64,000 nt of DNA from Dokdonella fugitiva (GTDB taxonomy: Bacteria > Pseudomonadota > Gammaproteobacteria > Xanthomonadales > Rhodanobacteraceae): positions 212,091 through 276,090 of the forward strand of contig NZ_SLWQ01000007.1 in NCBI RefSeq assembly GCF_004342425.1, given 5' to 3'. Under the pieces are notes generated by a model. It was not told the DNA's origin. It worked only from the letters and a program-made list of their open reading frames with translations, and searched no databases. Below are positions 37,511-49,063 of the stretch, in pieces (within the stretch, counting starts at the first letter, position 1; every line of letters starts with the position of its first letter). Position numbers and translations under genes: made by a program.

Positions 37511-38749
37511 TCAGGCCAGCAGCGTGCGCACGCGCGCGAGCGCGGCGACGAAGCGCTCGATTTCCTCGTGCGTGTTGTAGAACGCGAGCGACGCGCGCAG
37601 CGTCGCCGGCACGCCGAAGAACTGCATCAGCGGATGGGCGCAGTGATGGCCCGAACGCAGCGCGATGCCTTCGTGGTCGAGCAAGGTCGCGAGGTCGTGC
37701 GCGTGCGCGCCATCGACGAGGAACGATACCACCGGCACCTTGTGCGCGGCTTCGCCGAACAGGCGCACGCCGGGCACCGCACGCAGCGTGTCGGTGAGGT
37801 GGTCGAGCAGCGCCCGCTCGTGCGCCACGAGCGCGGCATGGTCGAGCCCGCCGAGGTAGTCGATCGCCGCGCCGAGCCCGACGAAGCCCGAGATGTTCGG
37901 CGTGCCCGCCTCGAAGCGATGCGGTGGGTCGGCGAACGTGGTGCCCTCGAAGCGCACCTCGCGGATCATCTCGCCGCCACCGAAGAACGGCGGCATGTCG
38001 TGCAGGATCTCGCGCCTGGCCCACAGCGCGCCGGTACCGGTCGGCCCGAACAGCTTGTGGCCGGTCATCGCGTAGAAGTCGCAACCGAGCGTGCGCAGGT
38101 CGACCGCGAGGTGCGGCGCCGCCTGCGAGCCGTCGACGAGCAGCGGGATGCCGCGCCTGCGCGTCGCGCGCGCGAGTTCGGCCACCGGATTGATCGTGCC
38201 GAGCACGTTCGACACGTGCGCGACCGCGGCGAGCTTTACCGCGGGCGTGAGCGCCTCGACGAAGCGCTCGACGACGAGTTCGCCGCGCTCGCTGATCGGC
38301 GCGACCCTGAGGCGCGCGCCGGTGCGCTCGCAGACGAGCTGCCACGGCACGATGTTCGCGTGGTGCTCCATCGTCGTGACGAGGATCTCGTCGCCGGGCC
38401 GCAGGCGGGGAAGCGCCCAGCTGTAGGCGACGAGGTTGATCGCCTGGGTCGTGCCGCTGGTCAGCACGATCTCGTCGCGCGACGGCGCGCCGAGGAAACG
38501 CGCGAGCTTGTCGCGCGCACCCTCGTAGGCCGCGGTCGCTTCCTCGCCGAGCTGGTGCACGGCGCGCGCGACATTGGCGTTGAACTCGCGGTAGTAGCGG
38601 TCCACCGCATCGATCACGACGCGTGGCTTCTGCGCGGTGTTCGCGCTGTCGAAGTAGACGAGCGGCTTGCCGTGCACGGTTCGCGCGAGCAGCGGGAAGT
38701 CCTCGCGCACGCGCGCGACATCGAGCACGTGGCCTTGCAGGTTGTTCAT
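37511..38749 (-). CDS. sufS: Cysteine desulfurase SufS
   Basis: A 412-residue class V aminotransferase-fold PLP enzyme that takes sulfur from cysteine for Fe-S assembly. It begins with the group II pattern VREDFPLLARTVHGKPLVYFD. The PLP Lys is in FYAMTGHKLFGPTGTG and the persulfide Cys in RSGHHCAHPLMQFFG, the short RxGxxC loop of SufS rather than IscS. The ATG overlaps the sufD stop (ATGA). The sulfur acceptor is probably the SufU part of the next gene, since no SufE is present. Confidence 0.95.
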   Translation of the reverse strand: MNNLQGHVLDVARVREDFPLLARTVHGKPLVYFDSANTAQKPRVVIDAVDRYYREFNANVARAVHQLGEEATAAYEGARDKLARFLGAPSRDEIVLTSGTTQAINLVAYSWALPRLRPGDEILVTTMEHHANIVPWQLVCERTGARLRVAPISERGELVVERFVEALTPAVKLAAVAHVSNVLGTINPVAELARATRRRGIPLLVDGSQAAPHLAVDLRTLGCDFYAMTGHKLFGPTGTGALWARREILHDMPPFFGGGEMIREVRFEGTTFADPPHRFEAGTPNISGFVGLGAAIDYLGGLDHAALVAHERALLDHLTDTLRAVPGVRLFGEAAHKVPVVSFLVDGAHAHDLATLLDHEGIALRSGHHCAHPLMQFFGVPATLRASLAFYNTHEEIERFVAALARVRTLLA

Positions 38750-40007
38750 GACAGCACCTCCGCCTGCGGCAGGCGCGTGGCGAGCAGCGCGTCGACGTGC
38801 GCGCGCAGGGCCGGCTCGAGGCCGTCGAGCACCGCGCCGCAGAACGCGGCGACGAGCACGCGCCGGGCGAGATCGAGTGGCAGGCCGCGCGAGCGCAGGT
38901 AGAACAGCGCACGCTCGTCGAGCTGGCCGACGGTCGCGCCGTGCGCCGCCTTGACCTCGTCGGCATGGATCTCGAGCACGGGCTGGGTGTCGATCTCCGC
39001 CTGCGCGGAGAGCAACAGGTTCTTGTTGGCGAGCTGCGCGTCGGCGCCGTCCGCGCCGGCGGCGACGGTGATCGCGCCGTGGAACACGCCGCGCGAGCGC
39101 TGGTCGGCGACGCCGCGCCAGGCGATGTCGCAGGCGGTGTCGCGCGCGAGGTGGGTGACCGCGAGGCGGGTGTCGACGTGCTGCCGGCCGTGCAAGGCGA
39201 ATACGCCGCGCGAACGGAAGCGCGCGCCGCGCCCGGCGAGGCCGACGACGAGATCGTGGCGCGCGAGCTGCGCGCCCACTTCGATCGTGTGCAGGTCGAG
39301 CGCCGCCTCCGCCTCGAGCATGGCGTCGCTGCGACGGACGAGCGTGCCACCGTCCGCGGCGTCCTGCAGTTGCACGAGCTCGAGGCGCGCGCCGGCCCCG
39401 AGCCGGTACGCCGTGACGATGCTGGCGAGATTCGCGTTCGACGCGCTGCCGACGTGGTGTTCGACCAGACGCAGCTGCGCGCCCGCGCCGAGCTCGACCT
39501 GCACGCGCAGGCTCCACGCGACGTCGCCGTCCGCCGGTGCGCCGACGTGGACGATCTGCACCGGCGCCTCGATGCGCGCGCCCGCGGCGACGCGCACGCG
39601 CACGCCGTCGAGCGCGAGCGCGGCGTTGAGTTCGCCGAAGGCGTCAGCCGGCGGCGGCGAACGCAGCAGCGCGGCCAGTTCGTCCGGACGCGAACCGAGG
39701 CGCTCGATCGCAAGCCCGGTGACGGCGCCGGCCGCGGACAGGCCCTCGCGATGGAGGCCGTTCACGAACACGAGGCGCGCCGCGAACGGTCCGGGCAGGA
39801 ACGCGACGTCGACCGGGCGCGTGCGCGCGCCGCAATCACCGTCGACGTAGCGGCGCTGCTCCAGCGCGCGCAGGCTCGTGTACTTCCACGCCTCGTCACG
39901 CGGCCCGGGCAGGCCGCGGTCGCGCAGGGCCGCGATCGCGGCGTCGCGCACGCCGGCCAGCGCTGCCGGCGCGGCGCGCTCGCCGAGCAGCGAATCGAGC
40001 AGCGCGC

Positions 40008-40011
<4 letters not shown>
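38746..40011 (-). CDS. sufD: Fe-S cluster assembly protein SufD
   Basis: A 421-residue subunit of the SufBCD scaffold. The N-terminal RDEAWKYTSLRAL is typical of SufD. The C-terminal core has the beta-helix and the conserved DIAWRGVADQRSRGVFHGAI, NKNLLLSAQAEIDTQPVLEIHADEVKAAHGATVG and FYLRSRGL. The His in KAAHGATVG is a conserved core residue. Stop and start overlap with sufC and sufS by four bases each. Confidence 0.95.
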
Positions 40012-40787
<776 letters not shown>

Positions 40788-40801
40788 CGGATGTCCTGGT
40801 T

Positions 40802-41428
40802 TCAGGCGCCTGCCCGGCGCAACAGCACGTAGGTGAACGCCTGCTCGCCGCCTGCGGGCGTACGGTGGAGGTCGCGCTCGGCTGCGACGAGCGAGAACGC
40901 CGGTGTGAAATCGGCGGCGAGCGCGGCGGCGTCGTACCGACGCACCGGCAATCCGCTGCAACGCTCCGGGCCGTCGGGCGCGAACGTCGCGATGATCGCG
41001 TGCCCGCCCGGACGCACCGTGCATGCGAGCGTCGTGGCGTAGCGCCTGCGCGCGTCCGCATCGACGAGAAAGTGGAATACCGCGCGGTCGTGCCACGCCG
41101 CGAAATGCGCCGCGGGCAGTTCGACCGTGGTCGCATCGCCGGCGATCCAGTGCACCTGCGCGGCGCTCGCACCGAGCCGCGCGCGCGCCTGTGCGAGGGC
41201 TTCGCCGGCGACGTCGAGCACGCTCACCTCGCGCAGGCCGCGCGCGAGCAGGTCGTCGACGAAGGTCGAGCGGCCGCCGCCGACGTCGATGACCGGCGCG
41301 CCGGCATCGAGTCCGAGCGCGTCGAGCAGGCGCAGCGACGTGTCCAGATGCGCGCAGTGCCAGCTCGTCTGCGTGTCCGCCCGCGTGCGGTAGACGGCGT
41401 CCCAGTGGTGGCGGAGGGCGGTGTTCAT
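40802..41428 (-). CDS. SAM-dependent methyltransferase inside the suf operon
   Basis: A 208-residue class I methyltransferase. It starts LRHHWDAVYRTRADTQTSWHC, has the SAM motif VIDVGGGRSTFVDDLLARG, the acidic residue of motif II and WHDRAVFHFLVDADARRRY. This is the group of small-molecule methyltransferases sometimes annotated TPMT/tellurite-resistance-like. It sits between a small secreted protein gene and sufC with overlapping or near-touching ends. A link to Fe-S assembly is not known. Confidence 0.83.
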   Translation of the reverse strand: MNTALRHHWDAVYRTRADTQTSWHCAHLDTSLRLLDALGLDAGAPVIDVGGGRSTFVDDLLARGLREVSVLDVAGEALAQARARLGASAAQVHWIAGDATTVELPAAHFAAWHDRAVFHFLVDADARRRYATTLACTVRPGGHAIIATFAPDGPERCSGLPVRRYDAAALAADFTPAFSLVAAERDLHRTPAGGEQAFTYVLLRRAGA

Positions 41429-41834
41429 CCGGGGTTCTTCGCCTCGCACGGATCCGCCGTCCGCTCCAGGTTGCACTCCAGGTGCAGCTCGGCACGGCGA
41501 TCGCCGAGTCGCACGGAATGCAGGCGCGTGACGACGCCGGTGCGCGTGCCGAGCTCGAGCCAGAACTCGGGATAGCCGCCGGGCGTGTCGTCGCCTTCCG
41601 TCTCCGCCCTGGAACGCACCGAACCGAACGAGGGAATGTAGAAACGCCCTTCCATGTCGGTGTAGGCACACTGCGTGGCTTCCGAGCCGCTGTGACGCAG
41701 GCAGACATTGGTCGGCGGGTACGCGCTCACGCCGCGGAGGCGGCCGCGGATGTCCGGGAGGTAGCGCTCGTCGCCGGCGCCCGCGGCGTGCGCGGCGACG
41801 GTCGCGAGCGCGAAGAAGAACACGGCCAGGCGCT

Positions 41835-41838
<4 letters not shown>
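41425..41838 (-). CDS. Small secreted protein of unknown function in the suf operon
   Basis: A 137-residue exported protein. The GTG start overlaps the sufB stop (GTGA) and has AAGGAG upstream. A signal peptide ([18 protein letters not shown]) precedes a mature part with [29 protein letters not shown] in outline, a pattern like a carboxypeptidase-regulatory-like domain, and three to four Cys ([33 protein letters not shown]). Function unknown. Its place between sufB and sufC is unusual. Confidence 0.75.
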
Positions 41839-43369
<1,531 letters not shown>

Positions 43370-43373
<4 letters not shown>

Positions 43374-43816
43374 GCCGTCGCGACGCGCAGCGGGATCGTC
43401 CCCGCGCGCCGCGGTGGCGGCTTGAGCATGTCGGCGAGCGTGACGCTTTCGAGTGCGCTGGCGATCGCGTGGTTGATGCGCTGCCAGTTCACGCGCACGC
43501 CGCAATGCGACTCGTGCCCGCAGACGCCGGCATGGGCGCTGCACTCGGTCATGCCGATCGGCCCTTCCATCGCGGTGACGATGTCGGCGATCGTGATGCG
43601 CTCGGGCGCGCGCGCAAGGCGATAGCCGCCGTTGATGCCGCGCGCGGACGTGACCAGCCCGGCCTGCGCGAGCTGCTTGAGCAGCTTGCTCACGGTCGGC
43701 AGTTCGAGCCGCGCACGTTCGGCGAGCACCTGCGCGCTCAGCACGCCGTCGCCGGCGCCGGCGAGGCAGGTCATGACGACCGTCGCGTAATCGGTGAGCT
43801 TGCTGACGCGGAGCAT
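43370..43816 (-). CDS. Rrf2-family Fe-S assembly regulator (SUF type)
   Basis: A 148-residue winged-helix regulator heading the suf operon. The Rrf2 start [15 protein letters not shown] and [21 protein letters not shown] are diagnostic. Three Cys (92, 99, 105) in [18 protein letters not shown] are the Fe-S ligands. By analogy with IscR/SufR, it would sense cluster status and control its own operon. A perfect 6+6 inverted repeat lies 21 bases upstream of its start. Confidence 0.92.
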
Positions 43817-43836
43817 GGCGGCGTGGCGGAGTTAAT

Positions 43837-43855
43837 CAGTACCGAAATAGTACTG
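43837..43855. promoter_or_regulatory. Inverted-repeat operator candidate of the suf operon
   Basis: CAGTAC-CGAAATA-GTACTG is a perfect 6-base inverted repeat with a 7-base spacer, in an AT-rich patch between the Rrf2 gene (leftward) and the serine hydrolase gene. It is the obvious candidate binding site of the Rrf2 regulator. Confidence 0.6.
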
Positions 43856-43940
43856 TTTAAGGCCGGCAGGGTCAAACCGTCCTGTCAACGCGGCCCGCCC
43901 GGCCGCGTTCAACGTGGCAACCCCACGACGAAGGATCGCC

Positions 43941-45056
43941 ATGCGCAGCTGCCTAGCCTTGCTCGCCATGGTCGTCGCCGCGCCCGCCGCGACCGCGGGG
44001 GGATGCGATTTCACGGCGGTCTCCACGCGCGTGCAGCAGCTCGTGCAGGGCGCCGGCGTCGCCGACGCGGGCATCGCGATCGGCACCCCGCGCGGCCTCG
44101 TGTTCAAGCAGTACCTGCACGCGGGCGGCGGCCCGTCCGCCTACGACGACAGCGTGCGCGTGCCCGTGGCGTCCGCATCGAAGCTGCTCGCGGGCGTGCG
44201 CATCATGCAGCTGGTCGATCGCGGCGCGATCGCGCTCGATGCGCCGGTGTCCGGCTACCTGCCGGCGTTCACTGGCCTCGGGGGAACGATGACGATGCGC
44301 CAGATGTTCTCGCACACGGCCGGCTACGGTGACGATTCCGACAGCCTCGTGCTCGCGCTGCCGGTCACGCTCGCCGAGGACGTCGCGTGGATCGCCGCCC
44401 ACGTCGAGATGCCGTTCCCGCCGCCCGGCGCCTGGTTCGCCTATGGCGGCATCTCGATGCAGGTGGGCGGCGAAGTCGCCGAGGTGCGTGGCGGCGAGGA
44501 CTGGCAGGCCGGCTGGCAGGCGCACGTCGGCGCGCCGCTCGGCGCAACGGGCATCGACTGGCAGGGACTCGGCCCGACCGCGAACTACCGCATCGCCGGC
44601 GGCGCCGAGGCGAGCCTGCCCGACTACGCGCGCGTGCTCGCGATGCTGCTCGGCGATGGCGTCGGCAACGGCTGGCGCATCCTCTCGCCGCAGGCGATCG
44701 CAACGCTCGCCAGCGACCAGACCGCCGGCGCGGCGCTCGCCTACTCGCCGCCCGGCGCGGACGGACGGCATGCCTACGGCATCGGCGCCTGGATAGAGAC
44801 CTTCCCGCCGCCGCCCGCGCGGCCGGCGATCTCGAGCATCGGCAAGTTCGGTTACGCGCCCTGGGTCGACTTCGACGGCGGCTTCTACGGGGTCATCATG
44901 GTCGAGCAGCAGGCGACGACCTGGCCGGCTATGGGCGAGCAGTCGCATGATGCGATCGTCGACATCGATGCGCTCGTGCGCGCGCAGCCGCTGGCCGCGT
45001 GCGTCCCGGTCGAGATCGGCGACGAGGTGTTCCGCGACGGCAGCGAGCTGCCGTGA
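43941..45056 (+). CDS. Secreted serine hydrolase, beta-lactamase/penicillin-binding fold
   Basis: A 371-residue exported protein of the class C beta-lactamase-like (PF00144) family. The signal peptide is RSCLALLAMVVAAPAATA. The S-x-x-K motif is in VPVASASKLLAGV. The second motif is a Tyr in FAYGGISMQVGGEVAEV, and the third is HAYGIGAW in place of K-T-G. These match EstB-type esterases and D-peptidases more than true lactamases. The ATG at 43941 has AAGGA upstream. Substrate unknown. Confidence 0.82.
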   Translation: MRSCLALLAMVVAAPAATAGGCDFTAVSTRVQQLVQGAGVADAGIAIGTPRGLVFKQYLHAGGGPSAYDDSVRVPVASASKLLAGVRIMQLVDRGAIALDAPVSGYLPAFTGLGGTMTMRQMFSHTAGYGDDSDSLVLALPVTLAEDVAWIAAHVEMPFPPPGAWFAYGGISMQVGGEVAEVRGGEDWQAGWQAHVGAPLGATGIDWQGLGPTANYRIAGGAEASLPDYARVLAMLLGDGVGNGWRILSPQAIATLASDQTAGAALAYSPPGADGRHAYGIGAWIETFPPPPARPAISSIGKFGYAPWVDFDGGFYGVIMVEQQATTWPAMGEQSHDAIVDIDALVRAQPLAACVPVEIGDEVFRDGSELP

Positions 45057-45076
45057 CGCGCGTCGCGCGGCGCGCT

Positions 45077-45085
45077 TGCTAGACT
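45077..45085 (+). promoter_or_regulatory. amgK: Extended -10 box of amgK
   Basis: TGCTAGACT, 28 bases before the GTG start; identical to the boxes at 15925 and 26856. Confidence 0.5.
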
Positions 45086-45113
45086 GCAGCGCCTTCGCCG
45101 CACAGGACCCACC

Positions 45114-46169
45114 GTGACCCGCGATCCCCGAGCCGACGCCCGCCGACGCTTCGCCGAAGCTGCGCTCGCCGCCGACGCCTCGATCGAACCCGCGTCGGCC
45201 GACGCGAGCACGCGCAGCTACTGGCGCGTGCATTCGCCCGGCGCGCCGGCGCGCATCCTCATGGATGCACCGCACGACGCCGCCGAACTCGAGGCCTGGC
45301 TCGACGTCGGTGCGCGCCTGCGCGCGGCCGGCCTGCACGCCCCCGAAGTGCTCGCGGTCGACCGCGCCGAGGGTTTCGTGCTCATGGAGGATCTCGGCAC
45401 GCGCACCTACCTGCCCGAACTCGACGCGCACAGCGCCGACCGCCTCTACGGCGACGCGTTCGATGCACTGTTGCGCATGCAGGTGCACGTCGACACGAGC
45501 GGCTTGCCGGCGTTCGACCGCGGCCGTCTCGTCACGGAAATGGAGCTGCTGCCGGAGTGGTTCCTGCAGCGGCACCTCGGCTACGCGCCCGAATGCGAGG
45601 AATGGGACGTGATCGAAGCGGCATTCACGTTCCTCGCGCACGCGGCACTGGAACAACCGCGCACGTTCATGCACCGCGACTATCACAGCCGCAACCTGCT
45701 CGTGTGCGGGGAGGCGGCCGATACGCACGCGGTTGGCGGACTTCACTTGCTGACGAGTCCGGGCATCGTCGATTTCCAGGGCGCCGTCGCCGGGCCGATC
45801 ACCTACGACCTCGCCTCGCTGCTGCGCGACTGCTACATCGAGTGGCCGCAGGAGCGCATCGCCGGATGGGTCGCCGCCTACCGCGAGCGCCTGCGCCACG
45901 CGCACCTGATCGGCATCGAGGTCGACGGCGCGCGCTTCCGCCGCTGGTTCGACCTCGTCGGCCTGCAGCGCCATGTCAAGGTGCTCGGCCTGTTCTGCCG
46001 GCTCTGGTACCGCGACGGCAAGGCGCAGTACCTCGGCGACCTGCCGCTGGTCTGGCGCTACGTGGCCCAGGTCGCGCACGGCTATCCCGAACTCGCGGCG
46101 TTCGTAGCCCTGCTCGAGCGCGCGCTCGGCGAACGCGACATCACCCGTCCGCGCGAGCCCGACGCATGA
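45114..46169 (+). CDS. amgK: N-acetylmuramate/N-acetylglucosamine anomeric kinase
   Basis: A 351-residue aminoglycoside-phosphotransferase-fold kinase. Motifs are DASTRSYWRV near the start, FVLMEDLGTRTYLPEL, the catalytic loop FMHRDYHSRNLLV and the metal site GIVDFQGAVAGPITYDLASLLRD. AmgK phosphorylates free MurNAc or GlcNAc at C1 in a cell-wall recycling route that bypasses de novo UDP-MurNAc synthesis and gives intrinsic fosfomycin tolerance in relatives. It overlaps murU by four bases, as is standard for this pair. Confidence 0.92.
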   Translation: MTRDPRADARRRFAEAALAADASIEPASADASTRSYWRVHSPGAPARILMDAPHDAAELEAWLDVGARLRAAGLHAPEVLAVDRAEGFVLMEDLGTRTYLPELDAHSADRLYGDAFDALLRMQVHVDTSGLPAFDRGRLVTEMELLPEWFLQRHLGYAPECEEWDVIEAAFTFLAHAALEQPRTFMHRDYHSRNLLVCGEAADTHAVGGLHLLTSPGIVDFQGAVAGPITYDLASLLRDCYIEWPQERIAGWVAAYRERLRHAHLIGIEVDGARFRRWFDLVGLQRHVKVLGLFCRLWYRDGKAQYLGDLPLVWRYVAQVAHGYPELAAFVALLERALGERDITRPREPDA

Positions 46170-46843
46170 CGATCCGCCGCGCGATGATCTTCGCCGCGGG
46201 GCGCGGCGAACGCATGCGACCTCTCACCGATGCGACGCCCAAGCCGTTGCTGCGCGCGGGCGGGCGCACGCTGATCGAACGCCACCTCGAGAAACTCGCG
46301 GCCGCGGGCGTGCGCGAGGTCGTCGTCAACACGTCCCATCTCGCCGAGCAGTTCCCCGCCACGCTCGGCGACGGCGCGCGCTGGGGCCTGCGCATCCTCT
46401 ACAGCTACGAAGGACCGAGCCCGCTCGAAACCGGCGGCGGCATCAGGCATGCGCTCGCCCTGCTCGGCGACGAACCCTTCATCGGCGTCAGTGCGGATAT
46501 CGTCAGCGACTACGACTACGCGCGCCTGCCGCGCGAACCCGACGGGCTCGCCCATCTGGTCATGGTGCCCAACCCCGATTTCCATCCGCGCGGCGACTTC
46601 TGCCTCGACCGCGGGCGGCTCAACGACGAAGGCGTCGGCGAGCGACTCACGTTCGGCAACATCGGCGTCTATCGCCCCGCGCTCGTCGCCGGCGAGACCG
46701 CGGCGCGCTTCAAGCTGCTGCCGATGTACAAGCGCGCGATGCGCGAGGGCCGGCTCGCCGGCGAGCGCTACGACGGCTGTTGGCTCAACATCGGCACGCC
46801 GGAACAGTTGCGCGCGCTCGACCCCGTCACGAACGACGCCTGA
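46166..46843 (+). CDS. murU: N-acetylmuramate alpha-1-phosphate uridylyltransferase
   Basis: A 225-residue nucleotidyltransferase. The signature is MIFAAGRGERMRPLTDATPKP, then a Gly-rich GPSPLETGGGIRHAL and the metal Asp in VSADIVSDYD. It converts MurNAc-1-phosphate made by AmgK to UDP-MurNAc. The start codon overlaps the amgK stop (ATGA). Confidence 0.93.
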   Translation: MTIRRAMIFAAGRGERMRPLTDATPKPLLRAGGRTLIERHLEKLAAAGVREVVVNTSHLAEQFPATLGDGARWGLRILYSYEGPSPLETGGGIRHALALLGDEPFIGVSADIVSDYDYARLPREPDGLAHLVMVPNPDFHPRGDFCLDRGRLNDEGVGERLTFGNIGVYRPALVAGETAARFKLLPMYKRAMREGRLAGERYDGCWLNIGTPEQLRALDPVTNDA

Positions 46844-46877
46844 GCGTCGCCGCGACCGTCTGTGCACGCGCGCCGCC

Positions 46878-47264
46878 TCACTGGCCCGCCGGTGCCTGCC
46901 ACAGCTCGATCTTGTTTCCTTCCGGATCGACGATCCAGGCGAACTTTCCGTACTCGGACTCCTGCACCTCGCCCTCGGCCAGCACGCCTTCGTCGCGCAG
47001 CACCGCGAGCAGCGCGTGCAGGTCGTCGACGCGGTAGTTGATCATGAACGGCGCCGTGCTCGGCGCGAAATACGTCGTGTCGGCGGCGAACGGACTCCAC
47101 ACCGTCGTGCCCGCGCCCTGCGGGTTGTCCGGTCCGTTCCAGCGGAACGAGGCGCCACCCCAGTCCTGCACGTCGACGCCCAGGTAGGTCTTGTACCAGG
47201 CGCCGAGCGCCTTCGGGTCCTTCGCCTTGAAGAAGATTCCACCGATGCCCGTGACACGCTTCAT
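46878..47264 (-). CDS. VOC-family (glyoxalase-like) protein
   Basis: A 128-residue vicinal-oxygen-chelate protein with two beta-alpha-beta-beta-beta modules: VTGIGGIFFKAKDPKALGAWY and INYRVDDLHALLAVLRDEG, ending AWIVDPEGNKIELWQ with the usual metal Glu. It may be a dioxygenase, glyoxalase or resistance-type binding protein; no specific call can be made. It is convergent with murU. Confidence 0.82.
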   Translation of the reverse strand: MKRVTGIGGIFFKAKDPKALGAWYKTYLGVDVQDWGGASFRWNGPDNPQGAGTTVWSPFAADTTYFAPSTAPFMINYRVDDLHALLAVLRDEGVLAEGEVQESEYGKFAWIVDPEGNKIELWQAPAGQ

Positions 47265-47382
47265 GGCAGCTACCTCGCGAGAAAGGAATGTGACGGCGCG
47301 CGGCGGCGACACTCGATGCTACCGCACCCGCCGGCACGCACGGGCATGCCCGCGGGTCGCGCGGCCGAATGAGCGCCCGCCC

Positions 47383-48171
47383 TCAGCGTTCCTCGGCCTT
47401 CGCGCGCGCCCAGTAGGCGTCCTGCGCGTCGAGGCCGAGCGCGGCGAGGCGCGTCCCATCCTGCGCGGCCAGTGACTCCATGCGCCGGAAGCGACGCTCG
47501 AACTTCGCGTTGGCATGACGCAGCGCCTGCGACACGTCGACCTGCGCATGGCGCGCGAGATTGACGCAGACGAACAGCACGTCGCCGATCTCGTCGGCGA
47601 GGCGCGCGGGGTCCGCGCCGGCGGCGAATTCGGCGCGCACCTCCTCGATCTCCTCGTGCAACTTGTCGAACACCGGCCCGACGTCGGGCCAGTCGAATCC
47701 GACGCGCGCGGCCTTCTGCTGCAGCTTGAGCGCGCGTTGCCATTCGGGCATGCCGCGCGGGACGCCGGCGAGCGCGCTGTCGTCCGCGTCGCCGGCGGCG
47801 GCGCGCTCCTTCGCCTTGAGCGCTTCCCAGCTCGCGGTCTGCGCCTGGGCAGAGTCGACGCGCGCATCGCCGAACACGTGCGGATGCCGGCGCAGCATCT
47901 TGTCGCAGATCGCGTCGACGACGTCCGCGAACGCGAAGTGGCCCGCCTCCTCGGCCATGCGCGCATGGAACACGACCTGCAGCAACAGGTCGCCGAGTTC
48001 GTCGCGCAGATGCGCATAGTCCTTGCGGTCGATCGCGTCGGCAACCTCGTAGGCTTCCTCGATCGTGTACGGCGCGATCGTCTCGAAGGTCTGCTCGAGG
48101 TCCCACGGGCAGCCGCCGTCGCGGCTGCGCAGGCGCGCCATGATGGCGAGGAGGTCGTTGGTGGTGGGCAT
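47383..48171 (-). CDS. mazG: Nucleoside triphosphate pyrophosphohydrolase MazG
   Basis: A 262-residue all-helical house-cleaning NTPase with two MazG domains. The first is LRSRDGGCPWDLEQTFETIAPY and EEAYEVADAI with DELGDLLLQVVFHA, and the second is EEIEEVRAEF with DEIGDVLFVCVNLA. The E-E-x-x-E/D metal sites are intact in both. It hydrolyses (d)NTPs to NMP and PPi. It is followed upstream by the cysQ-nudE pair on the same strand. Confidence 0.93.
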   Translation of the reverse strand: MPTTNDLLAIMARLRSRDGGCPWDLEQTFETIAPYTIEEAYEVADAIDRKDYAHLRDELGDLLLQVVFHARMAEEAGHFAFADVVDAICDKMLRRHPHVFGDARVDSAQAQTASWEALKAKERAAAGDADDSALAGVPRGMPEWQRALKLQQKAARVGFDWPDVGPVFDKLHEEIEEVRAEFAAGADPARLADEIGDVLFVCVNLARHAQVDVSQALRHANAKFERRFRRMESLAAQDGTRLAALGLDAQDAYWARAKAEER

Positions 48172-48179
48172 TGGCGGCG

Positions 48180-48258
48180 GCTGGGGGCTGGGGCAAAACC
48201 TCAGGGCGGATCGAGGCGCGAAGGCCGGATCCGCCTTCGGCTGGATCCCTACGGTGGC
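48180..48258. repeat. GC-rich repeat with GGGGCTGG tract and REP-like hairpin
   Basis: The 88-base gap between mazG and cysQ holds GGCTGGGGGCTGGGG and an imperfect hairpin, AGGGCGGATCGAGGCG facing CCGGATCCGCCTTC. The GGGGCTGG tract is like the one that encodes the GspG leader at 56535-56570. Confidence 0.5.
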
Positions 48259-48259
48259 G

Positions 48260-49063
48260 TCAGGGCCGGGCGAGCAGCGCGGACCAGTCCGCGTCGCGAT
48301 CGCCGACCGCGAAGAAATCCGGATTGAGCAGCGACTCGCGCGTGTTGTAGCGGAACGGCTCGCCGGCGAAATCGAGCACCGCGCCGCCGGCCTGCTCGAG
48401 CACGCACTGGCCGGCCGCGGTGTCCCATTCGGAGGTCGGGCCGAGGCGCAGGTAGAGATCCGCCTCGGCCGCAGCGATGCGCATGAACTTCAGCGACGAG
48501 CCGAGCGGCAGCTTCGCGCAGGGCCCGAGCCGCGCGAGCAGTTGCGCCTCGTGTTCGGAAGCATGCGAGCGGCTGCCCGCGACGACGAGAGGCGAGGCGC
48601 GCCGGCGCGTGCCGAGGCGGCGCGCCTTCCCGCCGCGCACCGACAGCCAGGCGCCGCCGCCTTCCCAGGCGCAGGCGAGATCGCCGCCGACGGGCACCTG
48701 CACCACGCCGAGCACCGGGCGATGGTCGTCGATGAGCGCGATGTTGACGGTGAACTCGCCGTTGCGCTTGATGAACTCGCGCGTGCCGTCGAGCGGATCG
48801 ACGAGCCAGTAGCGCGTCCAGCGTGATCGCTCGGACCATGGCAGCGCGGACGATTCCTCCGACAGCACCGGCAGGTCGGGCGTGAGCGCGCGCAGCGCGT
48901 CGACGATCACGCGGTGCGCGGCGAGGTCGGCCGCGGTCAGCGGCGAGCGGTCGTCCTTGTGCTCGACCGCGAAGTCGGAGTCATAGACGTCGAGGATCGC
49001 CGTGGCGGCGCGTTCGGCGATCGCGCCGGCGGCACGCGCGAGATGATCGAGGTCGCGGCTCAT
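48260..49063 (-). CDS. cysQ: 3'(2'),5'-bisphosphate nucleotidase CysQ
   Basis: A 267-residue inositol-monophosphatase-fold enzyme that removes 3'-phosphate from PAP. Metal-binding motifs are LSEESSALPW, LVDPLDGTREFIKRNGEFTVN (the E-F-I-x-x-x-G-E-F-T form is diagnostic of CysQ) and the C-terminal SEWDTAAGQCVLEQAGG. It overlaps nudE by four bases; a nudE-cysQ pair is a common gammaproteobacterial arrangement. Confidence 0.93.
   Translation of the reverse strand: MSRDLDHLARAAGAIAERAATAILDVYDSDFAVEHKDDRSPLTAADLAAHRVIVDALRALTPDLPVLSEESSALPWSERSRWTRYWLVDPLDGTREFIKRNGEFTVNIALIDDHRPVLGVVQVPVGGDLACAWEGGGAWLSVRGGKARRLGTRRRASPLVVAGSRSHASEHEAQLLARLGPCAKLPLGSSLKFMRIAAAEADLYLRLGPTSEWDTAAGQCVLEQAGGAVLDFAGEPFRYNTRESLLNPDFFAVGDRDADWSALLARP

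Noticed and set aside
43941..45056. Beta-lactamase resistance gene
   Set aside because: The protein has SxxK but not the class C K-T-G or Y-A-N motifs; it fits the wider serine hydrolase family.
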